The position numbers were made by a program, and so were the translations under genes. From Candidatus Gastranaerophilus phascolarcticola (GTDB lineage Bacteria > Cyanobacteriota > Vampirovibrionia > Gastranaerophilales > Gastranaerophilaceae), in the NCBI GenBank assembly GCA_001899335.1, contig MOYE01000001.1:206140-238750 (forward strand): a stretch of DNA of 32,611 bases, read 5' to 3'. Numbering within the stretch: position 1 is the first letter of the stretch; the number at the start of each line of letters is the position of its first letter. This document shows positions 13,557 to 22,216 of this stretch, in pieces. The notes under the pieces were generated by a model, which was given only the letters and a program-made list of their open reading frames with translations, searched no databases and was not told the origin of the DNA.

Positions 13557-16500
13557 ATGAGAAACATACGGACTAACAACAAAAAAAGACTAATATCCAC
13601 GATATTGTGTTCATTATTCGTGTTGCAACAGTCTTTAGTCTATCCGGTTATGGCGTCTGTAATTCAGGACGGTGCCGGAAATGATATCGGAAAGCACCCA
13701 TTTACCGGGAATTATGAAATTAGACCGGACCTTTATAATTATTATAATGGCAAAGTAGGGTTTAAAGAGTTTCAAAAATTACAGCTTTCTGAAGGTGATG
13801 TATTGAACTTCATCTTTCAGGCGTATAACGGTTCAGTGCCAGAATCACAGTACTGGGATATAGATACTTTTGTTAACTTTGTCAATAGCCAGGTTAACAT
13901 TCAAGGTGTCGTAAACGCTTTGACAACAGTCGGCGGCGAGTTGAAACAAAACGGAAATTTAGTGTTTGTTTCACCTGAAGGTATGGTCGTTGGCGGAAGC
14001 GGTGTTTTGAACGTTGGAAGTTTAAGCGTATTCACTCCGGATGCGTCATCATTTGCAACTTTAAAAGACGGTATGAGAACTGTTGGTGTTAATGATATGA
14101 ACCAACAAATGGGCGAAGCAACCGATAAAACTTGGGATGCTGGCAGTTCTTTATTATACACAGGCGGTGCACCAATCTCTATTGACGGTAAAATTTTTGC
14201 AAGAGGTAACGTAGAGCTTTCCGGCGGACAAGTTGACGTTGGAAGCACAGGTGTTGTTATCGCCGGTGCTGGTGGTACAATCGCAGACAAGATTTATAAC
14301 GCAACAAATGAAGCACTATTCAATCAGCTTGTAAGTACTGATAACATGGTTATCGGCAATGCATTTGCTAATAATAACGGCGAAATTAAAATTACCTCTT
14401 CTCAAGGTATGTCAGTTGCCGAAGGTGGCGCAATCAGAAACTTCGCTACTAACAACAGTACAACAACAATTACTAACAACGGTGCAAACGGAATTAACAT
14501 TAACGGCGAAGTATCTAACCCTAACGGCGCTATGACTATCACAAATAACGCAGGAGCGTTGAATGTTGGTACAGCCGGTGACCTTAAAAACAAAGGTACA
14601 ATGACTATCGTTGGTCAAAATTCAAATACTGGCGTTACAATTAACGGTAAAGCTACAAACGACGGCGATATGGTTATCAAGAATGTTGTTGGGGCTAACG
14701 GTTTGAATATCGGCGGAAACGTTACTAACAATAACGGAACCGCTCAAATTATCAACTCTCAAGGCGGTTTGAAAATCGTTAATGGCGGCTCTGTTACTTC
14801 AAACGGTACAAGCCTTAATATCGAAAACACAGGTGCAAGCGGTTTGACCGTTGCAGGAAAAGTTAATAACAATACAGGCGTTGCAAAAATCCTTAACAAA
14901 AATGGAGCTTTGCAAATAACTTCTACAGGTAATGTTACATCCGACGGAACCTCTTTGACAATTAACAATAGCGGTGCTGGCGGACTTACTATTGACGGAA
15001 CTGTTAACAACAATGCCGGAACTCTCGATATTACAAACACTAATAATAAATTATTAATTTCTTCAACAGGCAGAGTTAACTCAAAAGGTTCTTCAATTGA
15101 TGTTACTAACTCCGGTACTAACGGAATGCACGTTCAAGGTATTGTTAACCACCGCAATCCAAACGGTACCGTTAACTTCACAAACTCTAATTCCGATATG
15201 ATTATCGGTCATACAAGTACAGATTTTAACATTACATCTGATGCAGATGTAAATATTGATGTTACTGACGGTAATGCTTATAACTACGGCGTTGTTAAAA
15301 CCTTAATCCAAACAATTAACGGCGCAGATTTAAATATTACCGCAACAAACGGTGCTATCGGTAAAGAAGTAGGTCCTTGTGCCGATGGCGTTTGTACTGG
15401 TATCGGCGGCGCTGATGCACGTGATTTGACAAAATCAATCAATACCGAAATCGACGGTATTATTACAGCTAATAGCAAAGGCTCCGGGGCTTTGGTTAAT
15501 ATGGCAAGTTTAAATAAAGATATGCACATTAACCAAATTAATTCCGACGGCAGAGTAATTCTTCTTGCTGACCACAAAACCGATAAAGGTTCAGCTGCAT
15601 ACAATGTCGTAAACAGTGCACTCGACAGCACAAAACCTAACGTTACCGGTACAGGAATTTCAATTATCGCAAGCGGTAACATCGGTGAAAAAGGTAATGC
15701 ATTAACTTTCATTCAAAAGAATGCTGATTTTAACGATGCGTCTTGGAACTCTGATAAATTCAACTATAATCCTTCAAATTCAGCTCAAGGCGTCGATATG
15801 TTAGCTATTAAAGACGTTATTATTAAAGGTCTTGATAACGCTGACGGTACTAAAAATGATACAAATGTTTGTGCAATTATCTCCAGAGAAGGAAGCATTG
15901 ATGCAGAATTTTCAGGTGACACTTATATCAAAGATATTACCGCTGAAAACAGAATTGACCTCGTTAACCGCGGTAAAAATATGTACATCGAAAACTTAGG
16001 TCAATCACCTACTTACTATCCTGAAAAAGGTGATTACTACGGAAATAAAACAAATGTAGTTCCTGAAAGAGTAACAGTAAAAGTTCTTGATTTAGGTACA
16101 GTTTCTAACCCTAACACAGCAGCAGACTCTACATTGATTATTAAAAACGGTCAAATTAACGGTGACGGTCAAGGCAGACCTAGTAAAGACCAAGATTTAA
16201 TTATTACAGTTGATAACGGTTACGTTGACGGTTATTACTTCAATATGGGTAAAAACAGAATGCCTGGTCATTCTACCGTAACAGTTGATAATAGAACAAA
16301 TACAATTACAAGCCCTGACGGTACAACAATTTCAGTTAGAGGCGAAGCCGTAAGACCTCACGATGTAACCGGAATTGGCAGAAACGATGTTGAACGTAAT
16401 TACTATTACGGAAGTGACACAGGTATGGATAAACCAAACGGTACCGGCAGTGAACAGGGCAGCGATCCAAACTACGATGGTGCTGACAGTCCTGAAGGAG

Positions 16501-17699
16501 ATGATGATAACTTAGTTATCCCGGTTCCGAATGATCCAGACCCGGATCCGGACCCAGATCCAGATCCTGATCCAGACATTCCGGATCCAGATCCTCCAGT
16601 TGACCCTGTAGATCCGGTAGATCCTGTAGATCCAACAGATCCTGACAATCCGGACCCAGTTGACCCAGTAGATCCAGATGATCCAGATAAACCTGTAGAT
16701 CCAACCGATCCAGATAACCCGGACCCAGATCCGGATCCAGATAAACCGGTAGACCCAACGGATCCAACCGATCCAACGGACCCTACAGATCCTACTGATC
16801 CAACAGATCCAACGGATCCAGATAATCCGGACCCAGTTGACCCTGTAGATCCAGATGACCCAGATAAACCGGTTGATCCTACCGATCCAACCGACCCAAC
16901 GGATCCTACTGATCCTACAGACCCGGACAATCCTAAAGATCCAACAGATCCGATTGACCCGACAGATCCAGAAAACCCAAAAGATCCGGATCAACCTGTA
17001 GATCCTGATAATCCGGACAAACCGGTCGATCCAGATCCTGTAGATCCAGATAAACCAGTTGATCCTGATAAACCGGATCCGACCGATCCAGATCCGGACG
17101 ATCCGAATAAACCGGTAAACCCTGATGATCCAGATAAACCGATTAACCCGGATCCAGACCCAGATCCAGATCCTGATCCAGACCCGGACCCAGATCCAGA
17201 CCCGGATCCTGATCCAGATCCAACACCAAATCCGGATCCGCTACCGGACCCAGACCCGGATGATCCAAGCCCGTTGTTCCAATATACATACAAACAACGA
17301 GTTATGGAACACGATATAAGTGCAATAGATAAACGTTTACAAATGCGTTTTAATGTTGCAGACTCAGATGTTCCTCTAGTCTTGGAACAAAATGACAACA
17401 TTACATCGGTTATTGATATATCAAGAGGCGGTATGTCTGTAACCCACGACGATACACTAAATGTCGGTGATGTTGTACCGGTACATATCACATACGGTGA
17501 TGTTGAAATAGACGCAGATGTAAAAATCGTATCTGCATCTAAGACAAAAGCCGGAGCACAATTTGTTAATCTTGATGATGCAACAGCAAATAAATTATTA
17601 TATATGAATTTGTTGTTAGAACAAAAACAAGACCAACAAAACGTTACATATAAGTTTGGACCACACAAACTTAGTTCAGATCAAACAAAATTTGATTAA
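13557..17699 (+). CDS. Filamentous haemagglutinin-like adhesin with Asp-Pro linker and C-terminal PilZ domain
   Basis: I chose ATG 13557 (GAGG 5 nt upstream; 10 residues shorter than the longest frame), giving 1380 residues. The N-terminus is basic then hydrophobic, ending YPVMAS: a long signal peptide. Next comes a domain resembling the two-partner-secretion/haemagglutination-activity domain, with GNLVFVSPEGMVVGGSGVLN and VGSLSVFTPDASS. Residues to about 650 hold imperfect beta-helix repeats rich in Asn, Gly and Thr (pattern NGxSLTINNSGAxGLTIxGxV). A further beta-rich part precedes about 245 residues of (D-P-x)n linker. The last 140 residues form a PilZ domain with RxxxR (RLQMR) and DxSxxG (DISRGG, at 17415). 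No FhaC/TpsB partner gene is in the window. PilZ normally binds cytoplasmic c-di-GMP, so the architecture is odd. A terminator follows the stop. Confidence 0.85.
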   Translation: MRNIRTNNKKRLISTILCSLFVLQQSLVYPVMASVIQDGAGNDIGKHPFTGNYEIRPDLYNYYNGKVGFKEFQKLQLSEGDVLNFIFQAYNGSVPESQYWDIDTFVNFVNSQVNIQGVVNALTTVGGELKQNGNLVFVSPEGMVVGGSGVLNVGSLSVFTPDASSFATLKDGMRTVGVNDMNQQMGEATDKTWDAGSSLLYTGGAPISIDGKIFARGNVELSGGQVDVGSTGVVIAGAGGTIADKIYNATNEALFNQLVSTDNMVIGNAFANNNGEIKITSSQGMSVAEGGAIRNFATNNSTTTITNNGANGININGEVSNPNGAMTITNNAGALNVGTAGDLKNKGTMTIVGQNSNTGVTINGKATNDGDMVIKNVVGANGLNIGGNVTNNNGTAQIINSQGGLKIVNGGSVTSNGTSLNIENTGASGLTVAGKVNNNTGVAKILNKNGALQITSTGNVTSDGTSLTINNSGAGGLTIDGTVNNNAGTLDITNTNNKLLISSTGRVNSKGSSIDVTNSGTNGMHVQGIVNHRNPNGTVNFTNSNSDMIIGHTSTDFNITSDADVNIDVTDGNAYNYGVVKTLIQTINGADLNITATNGAIGKEVGPCADGVCTGIGGADARDLTKSINTEIDGIITANSKGSGALVNMASLNKDMHINQINSDGRVILLADHKTDKGSAAYNVVNSALDSTKPNVTGTGISIIASGNIGEKGNALTFIQKNADFNDASWNSDKFNYNPSNSAQGVDMLAIKDVIIKGLDNADGTKNDTNVCAIISREGSIDAEFSGDTYIKDITAENRIDLVNRGKNMYIENLGQSPTYYPEKGDYYGNKTNVVPERVTVKVLDLGTVSNPNTAADSTLIIKNGQINGDGQGRPSKDQDLIITVDNGYVDGYYFNMGKNRMPGHSTVTVDNRTNTITSPDGTTISVRGEAVRPHDVTGIGRNDVERNYYYGSDTGMDKPNGTGSEQGSDPNYDGADSPEGDDDNLVIPVPNDPDPDPDPDPDPDPDIPDPDPPVDPVDPVDPVDPTDPDNPDPVDPVDPDDPDKPVDPTDPDNPDPDPDPDKPVDPTDPTDPTDPTDPTDPTDPTDPDNPDPVDPVDPDDPDKPVDPTDPTDPTDPTDPTDPDNPKDPTDPIDPTDPENPKDPDQPVDPDNPDKPVDPDPVDPDKPVDPDKPDPTDPDPDDPNKPVNPDDPDKPINPDPDPDPDPDPDPDPDPDPDPDPDPTPNPDPLPDPDPDDPSPLFQYTYKQRVMEHDISAIDKRLQMRFNVADSDVPLVLEQNDNITSVIDISRGGMSVTHDDTLNVGDVVPVHITYGDVEIDADVKIVSASKTKAGAQFVNLDDATANKLLYMNLLLEQKQDQQNVTYKFGPHKLSSDQTKFD
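16533..17267 (+). repeat. Asp-Pro-rich tandem repeat linker
   Basis: About 245 residues made of DP dipeptides and DPT, DPV, DPD, DKP and DNP triplets, including runs of (DP)n at both ends and (DPT)n in the middle. Synonymous codons vary freely (GAT/GAC; CCA/CCT/CCG), so the protein repeat is much more regular than the DNA. The sequence is acidic, extended and unlikely to fold. Confidence 0.95.
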
Positions 17700-17704
17700 T
17701 AAAA

Positions 17705-17733
17705 AAAGGCTTCTGTGAAACGCAGAAGCCTTT
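17705..17733. terminator. Bidirectional terminator
   Basis: AAAGGCTTCTG (17705-17715) pairs with CAGAAGCCTTT (17723-17733). It is flanked by A7 and T-rich sequence and serves the adhesin (+) and the glycosyltransferase (-). Confidence 0.93.
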
Positions 17734-17738
17734 TAGTT

Positions 17739-18659
17739 TTATATATTTAATTTCTTTTGAACAATGTAAATCGGGCGATTTTTAACTTCTTCAAAGATTC
17801 TTCCGACATACTCTCCGACAATTCCGATTGCGAAGAGCTGTAGGGCTCCGACGAAGAATATTAAACCGGCAAGCAGGCATAGCAGGAACGCGTTGTACCA
17901 AAACAGTCCCGTTACAAGCAATAATACTGAAATCAGCATTAAAAAGCCTGCAAGAATATGTATAAATTTTATCGGTTTTGTAGAGAACGATAAAATTCCG
18001 TCAGATGCGAGTTTAAGCATTTTAGAAAGCGGGTATTTTGTGACGCCTGCGAAACGTTCATCACGGTTGTAATAAAGAGGCGTACTTTTGAACCCTACCC
18101 ACGGAACCATTGCGCGAATAAAACGGTGTTTTTCCGGCATGTTTTTAAGTGCATCTGCGACTTCACGTGTAATAAGTCTAAAGTCTCCGGTATCGGTTGG
18201 TACTTTAATTTGGCAGAGTGAATCAAATACACGATAGAACGCAAAGGCTGTGAACTTTTTAAACGCAGTTTCTTTTTTGCGTTTAAGTCGTTTACCGTAA
18301 ACGACTTGGTAGCCCTCTTTGGTTTTTTCGTACATATCTTTTATGAGTTCCGGCGGATCCTGAAGGTCTGCGTCTATAATCGCAACGTAGTCGCCTTTTG
18401 AGTAATCTAACCCGGCGCTTACGGCGAATTGGTGCCCGAAATTGCGGGAAAAACTCAAGGCTTTGATGAATGGGTATTTGGACGCATATTCTTCAAGAAT
18501 AGCTAAACTTTTATCTCGCGAGCCGTCATCAACGAATATGAAGTTCACATCAAGTTCGTTATAGAGGCTTTCACGCACGCCACAGAGGCGGCTTATTGTC
18601 TGTTCAATACATTCTTCTTCATTATAAACGGGAACGATAATATCAAGGCTTTTTCGCAT
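17739..18659 (-). CDS. Family 2 glycosyltransferase, membrane-bound (polyprenyl-phosphate sugar transferase type)
   Basis: A 306-residue protein with the GT-A fold marks: DIIVPVYNEEE (6-16), VDDGSRD (43-49), DADLQDPPEL (96-105), and TDTGDFRLI for the acceptor side. Two C-terminal membrane helices lie at about 229-255 and 258-285, followed by GEYVGRIFEEVKNRPIYIV. This combination is typical of DPM1/GtrB/ArnC-like enzymes that transfer a sugar from a nucleotide donor to undecaprenyl phosphate on the inner face of the membrane. The ATG overlaps the stop of kdsD (TAATG), so the pair is translationally coupled and probably acts in envelope polysaccharide or LPS decoration. Confidence 0.92.
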   Translation of the reverse strand: MRKSLDIIVPVYNEEECIEQTISRLCGVRESLYNELDVNFIFVDDGSRDKSLAILEEYASKYPFIKALSFSRNFGHQFAVSAGLDYSKGDYVAIIDADLQDPPELIKDMYEKTKEGYQVVYGKRLKRKKETAFKKFTAFAFYRVFDSLCQIKVPTDTGDFRLITREVADALKNMPEKHRFIRAMVPWVGFKSTPLYYNRDERFAGVTKYPLSKMLKLASDGILSFSTKPIKFIHILAGFLMLISVLLLVTGLFWYNAFLLCLLAGLIFFVGALQLFAIGIVGEYVGRIFEEVKNRPIYIVQKKLNI

Positions 18660-19633
18660 TATACAACTCCATTATTGAGTAAATCGTGAATATGGATAAC
18701 ACCGATTGGTTTGTGGTTTTCCAGTACAAAAAGGTTTGTAATCTTTTTGTCGTGCATAATTTTCAGTGCTTCAGAGGCAAGCGCGTCTTTGTTTATTGTT
18801 TTAGGATTTTTTGTCATAAGGTTACAGGCTTGCTCGTCAAGAATTTTAGGGGAGAGACAGCGTCTAAGGTCGCCATCGGTGAGGATTCCTGTAAGTTCGC
18901 CGTGTTTGTTAACGAACCCTACGCAACCAAGGCGTTTGGAAGTCATTTCCAGTAACGCTGACTGCATATTTGTTTCTTCTTCCAAAATAGGCATATCTTC
19001 GCCGGTGTGCATAAGGTCAGAAACTCTTTGTAAGATAGAACCGAGTTTGCCGCCCGGGTGTCTGTCGTTAAAGTCGGATTTTGAAAATCCGTTTCTTTCA
19101 ATCATTCCTACAGTCAGAATGTCGCCTAAAACGAGCGTTGCTGTTGTAGAACTTGTAGGAGCTAAACCCAGCGGGCATGCTTCGCCGTTATTCGGAAGCC
19201 TTAACACGATGTCGCCGGCTTTACCCAGTGAACTTTCAGGGTTTTTGGTAATTGCGATGAGTGCAATTCCAAATCTTTTGCAATAGTTAAGAATATCAAG
19301 AAGTTCTCTCGATTCGCCGCTGTTTGAGATTGCTATTACAACGTCAGCCTCTGTAATCATTCCCAAGTCACCGTGGCTTGCTTCTGCAGGGTGGACGAAG
19401 AATGACGGGGTTCCGGTTGACGCTAAAGATGCGGCGATTTTTTTGCCGATGTGACCTGATTTGCCCATGCCGGTAATAATTATTCTTCCTTTAGCCTGCT
19501 GCATTAGGTCCAGTGCCTGCGTGAGCGAGCCGTCAGAAAGCGTTTCTTTCAACTTGTTTATTGTTTCTATTTCGGAATCAATTGTTCTTATTGCGGATGC
19601 GGTATCGTTATGTGATTGTATCATAGTTATCAT
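18659..19633 (-). CDS. kdsD: Arabinose-5-phosphate isomerase (KpsF/GutQ family)
   Basis: KdsD converts ribulose-5-phosphate to arabinose-5-phosphate, the first committed precursor of KDO. I start at the ATG at 19633 (MITMIQSHND) because AGGGGAG lies 5 nt upstream; the longer frame adds 42 unrelated residues. The 324-residue length is normal. The SIS domain shows ITGMGKSGHIGKKIAASLAS, the HGDLGMI segment, ISNSGESRELL and the substrate loop around GEACPLGLAPTSSTT. Two CBS domains follow (DLMHTGEDMPILEEE onward, and NLMTKNPKTINKDALASEAL). It implies a KDO-containing outer membrane. It is followed by the overlapping GT2 gene. Confidence 0.95.
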   Translation of the reverse strand: MITMIQSHNDTASAIRTIDSEIETINKLKETLSDGSLTQALDLMQQAKGRIIITGMGKSGHIGKKIAASLASTGTPSFFVHPAEASHGDLGMITEADVVIAISNSGESRELLDILNYCKRFGIALIAITKNPESSLGKAGDIVLRLPNNGEACPLGLAPTSSTTATLVLGDILTVGMIERNGFSKSDFNDRHPGGKLGSILQRVSDLMHTGEDMPILEEETNMQSALLEMTSKRLGCVGFVNKHGELTGILTDGDLRRCLSPKILDEQACNLMTKNPKTINKDALASEALKIMHDKKITNLFVLENHKPIGVIHIHDLLNNGVV

Positions 19634-19737
19634 ATATACTCCCCTTTTATCTAATTTAATCATAAATCGCAAGGGGTTTCCAGTAGTATGAAGAAAGATT
19701 AACAACCTCACCAATTCTCTGCCGGCATGATAAGATT

Positions 19738-19743
19738 TATAAT
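19738..19743 (+). promoter_or_regulatory. -10 box of the DUF805-like gene
   Basis: TATAAT 17 bp before ATG 19761, followed by a ribosome binding site (AAAGGGAG, 19748-19755). A clear -35 is not seen. Confidence 0.5.
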
Positions 19744-19760
19744 GATGAAAGGGAGACACG

Positions 19761-20924
19761 ATGATTAATAATAAATTTGTTGCTTATAAAGGCTGTATTG
19801 GCAGACGTGAGTATTTTTTGAATAGTGTTTATATCGCAATGATTAATTCTTTTTTAGGATTGCCGTTGAGTTTTTGGATGGTTACTCATTCGCAGACAAT
19901 GTTTGATTTATTTAATTTCAAAAATATATTAACGAATGCGCCGATATTTGCGTCGTTTTTCTATGGTTTTTCCTGCCTGATTGCGGCTGCTATCGGGTTC
20001 GGACTTGTTGCAAGACGATTATCTGATATTTTGGGCGTTGAAACTAATGCCAGAATTTATGTTTTTGCAGGAATTATGACCTTGATTCCATATTTGTGGA
20101 TTCTTAACACCAATCCTCTTACAGCTTTGTTGTTGATTATTAATGTAATCTTTGCGTTAATAATACTCTTTACACCAGGTAAAGTTACCGGAGAATTGCC
20201 GCCGGATGAACTTAAACGCTTTAACTGGGGTGCTTTTTGGGGCACTTGGATTTGGGGGTTGTTTAATAAGGTTTATATAACTCTTTGGGCTTTACCGTTG
20301 TATTTTACGCCTGCAGGTTTTTGTGCAAGTCTTGTTTGCGGTATAAAAGGTAATGAATGGGCGTATGAAAAGTCAAAACCGGAAGATATTGAGGAATTTC
20401 ATAAAGGTCAAAGAAACCAGGCAATTGTATGGAATATTTTGGCAGGATTTTTAATCTTAATTCTGCCTGCATTACTATTCTTTTTGATTATCGCCTTTAT
20501 GGTTACATCAGCGATTAAAAACCCTGATTCCTTAAACCAATTCATTAATAAAACCGAAAGCGTTATTGAGATGATTATTGATGAAGAGTTTGATGAATAT
20601 AAACTTGATGTCAATGAAAACCGTTTTTACATTGACCCGCAAGAGTGGGTTGATAAGTCATTTGACGAGCGTTATAATCTGTTGAAAGGTGCGGCAACAT
20701 TTGCGGCGTTAAAGAAACAGAAAACAATTAAGGATTATAACGGTTCAAAGACCACAGAAATGGGCATTACAAAGATTTATAGCAGCTATAACGGTGAGCT
20801 TTTGGGTGAATTTAATATGGATGCTGGCGAGATAAAAGACTTTAAGAGTGCGGTAAAAACGATGATGAAAGCGATTAAGTTTAATACTAATCCCGAATTA
20901 CCGCCGCCATTGCCGCAAGAGTAA
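19761..20924 (+). CDS. DUF805/DUF2628-like integral membrane protein
   Basis: A 387-residue protein. GGGAG ends 5 nt before the ATG. The first 135 residues resemble DUF805 (YhaH-like), starting with the typical YKGCIGRREYFLNSVY and four membrane helices including GFGLVARRLSDILGV. A second part begins FNWGAFWGTWIWGLFNK (about 153-169), a signature seen in DUF2628-like proteins, and continues with helices to about residue 260. The last 130 residues are soluble and acidic and end in a Pro-rich tail (NPELPPPLPQE). No catalytic residues are evident. DUF805 and DUF2628 families have no established function. It is monocistronic with its own -10 box and terminator. Confidence 0.8.
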   Translation: MINNKFVAYKGCIGRREYFLNSVYIAMINSFLGLPLSFWMVTHSQTMFDLFNFKNILTNAPIFASFFYGFSCLIAAAIGFGLVARRLSDILGVETNARIYVFAGIMTLIPYLWILNTNPLTALLLIINVIFALIILFTPGKVTGELPPDELKRFNWGAFWGTWIWGLFNKVYITLWALPLYFTPAGFCASLVCGIKGNEWAYEKSKPEDIEEFHKGQRNQAIVWNILAGFLILILPALLFFLIIAFMVTSAIKNPDSLNQFINKTESVIEMIIDEEFDEYKLDVNENRFYIDPQEWVDKSFDERYNLLKGAATFAALKKQKTIKDYNGSKTTEMGITKIYSSYNGELLGEFNMDAGEIKDFKSAVKTMMKAIKFNTNPELPPPLPQE

Positions 20925-20927
20925 GTA

Positions 20928-20957
20928 TAAAAAAGCCCTCTCATTTGAGAGGGCTTT
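20928..20957. terminator. Bidirectional terminator
   Basis: AAAAAGCCCTCTC and GAGAGGGCTTTTT are self-complementary around ATTT, followed by further T. It lies between the stops of two convergent genes. Confidence 0.95.
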
Positions 20958-20967
20958 TTTTATTATA

Positions 20968-22140
20968 TTAATCTAATTTGTCTAGGTCTTTTCTGTATGC
21001 TTTAACTTTTTCAACGGTTGTTATAGGCATTGAACCGTCTTTCAGCGGCCATTCTTTGTAGATATTGCCCGGACCTCTTTTTTCATTTTTTGTGTATTGA
21101 GATTTAAGAGTTCCGTCCATATCGTTAGCGATTAATTTAGCGGTTTCAGCAACAGATGCGTTTTTAACATAGAAGCTGCCGGCATATTCCCAACCTGCAG
21201 AACCGGTTTTCTTATCATCCGGTAAAATATGTCTTGATTGGCGAGGAACGTACATTTCAACATATCTTCTGCCGTTTTCATAATCAGAGCTGATATCGTA
21301 ACGTGTGTAGTAATATTTGCTTGGTTTGTCGCCGCCTGCAGGGATATCGTCTTCTTCGAACGCGTGGTCAATGAATGATGATTTGTGTTCATTAGAGAAG
21401 AAACCGTTGAATACTAATAAGTGTTGTGCACCCAAGTATTCGTTTCTGCCTTGCATTGCGTATACGAAATCTCCATCACCTTCAGTTGGGATGTCGAAAT
21501 CTTCTATATCTTTGTTAATACTGTCATTAATTTCAAAGTGAGGTTTTCTAGGGATGTAAACGGTATCAGGTTTAATCCAAATTGTATCGTGAACCGGTCT
21601 GTCTACGTAAATGGTGTCGTATACAGGTCTATCAACGTAAATTGTGTCATATACCGGTTTTTCTACAATAACAGTATCAGGCGGGTTGTCAATATAAATG
21701 GTATCACGAATAACTTCGCCTGGTTTTTCTACATAGATTGTGTCATGGACAGTTTCGCCTGGAACAGGAATATAAACTGTATCTCTTCCGCCAGGGATTA
21801 CGATTGGGAATGAATCGCAACCGCATTTATGATAATCTTTAAGGTTAATTGTTGTTTGAGAACTAAGTGAGGTGTTTGATTCATAGTCTGGTGCGCAAGA
21901 AACAACGCCGCCTGCGGCACTTGCAAGTGCAATTGCAATCGGAAGAGCTTTCATTCCGTTGGCTTTTTTATCTTTTTCTCCAAAACTTACGGTATCTCTT
22001 GATAATTGTGCGCGTAATTTTGGTGCTTCCGGTTGTGGCGCTGGCTCTGCCGGTGTTGGTTTCTCTGAACCTTCATTATCTCTTAACGCTGAAAATTTTG
22101 CGTTTGAAAAGTTAAAATTACTAATTGGGTTTACGAACAT
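20968..22140 (-). CDS. Lipoprotein-like protein with DTIYV repeats and a 62-residue N-terminal extension
   Basis: A 390-residue protein of unknown function. A strong GGAGG ahead of the ATG fixes the start at 22140. Residues 1-62 are Pro/Glu-rich and contain QLSRDTVSFGEK. Residues 63-82 then read like a lipoprotein signal (MKALPIAIALASAAGGVVSC, lipobox Cys82), but internal. A CDSFPIVIPGGRD segment leads into about nine DTIYV(D/E)(R/K)P repeats (120-196), probably an extended beta spacer. The C-terminal 190 residues look globular (YYYTRYDISSDYENGRRYVE, GSAGWEYAGSFYV). If translation also started at Met63 it would give a normal lipoprotein, but no good ribosome binding site is seen there. Confidence 0.7.
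   Translation of the reverse strand: MFVNPISNFNFSNAKFSALRDNEGSEKPTPAEPAPQPEAPKLRAQLSRDTVSFGEKDKKANGMKALPIAIALASAAGGVVSCAPDYESNTSLSSQTTINLKDYHKCGCDSFPIVIPGGRDTVYIPVPGETVHDTIYVEKPGEVIRDTIYIDNPPDTVIVEKPVYDTIYVDRPVYDTIYVDRPVHDTIWIKPDTVYIPRKPHFEINDSINKDIEDFDIPTEGDGDFVYAMQGRNEYLGAQHLLVFNGFFSNEHKSSFIDHAFEEDDIPAGGDKPSKYYYTRYDISSDYENGRRYVEMYVPRQSRHILPDDKKTGSAGWEYAGSFYVKNASVAETAKLIANDMDGTLKSQYTKNEKRGPGNIYKEWPLKDGSMPITTVEKVKAYRKDLDKLD
21553..21783 (-). repeat. DTIYV-(D/E)(R/K)P repeat region
   Basis: Residues 120-196 repeat a roughly 10-residue unit such as YDTIYVDRPV about nine times. The two central copies are nearly identical in DNA and the outer ones are degenerate. Confidence 0.88.
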
Positions 22141-22216
22141 GCTAACCTCCGATTTATTACATTTCTGATTTTATAATACTCCTGAATAAATTTTTTGCTT
22201 TTTTTTTAGATAATTG

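Noticed and set aside
16472..16994. Long minus-strand frames rich in Gly-Ser-Val or Ile-Trp-Arg inside the adhesin gene
   Set aside because: They are antisense readings of the Asp-Pro codon repeat, with low-complexity composition and no ribosome binding site.
16533..17267. Repeat-unit phase variation in the DP linker
   Set aside because: Units are multiples of three bases and synonymous codons differ between them, so slippage would change length only and is disfavoured.
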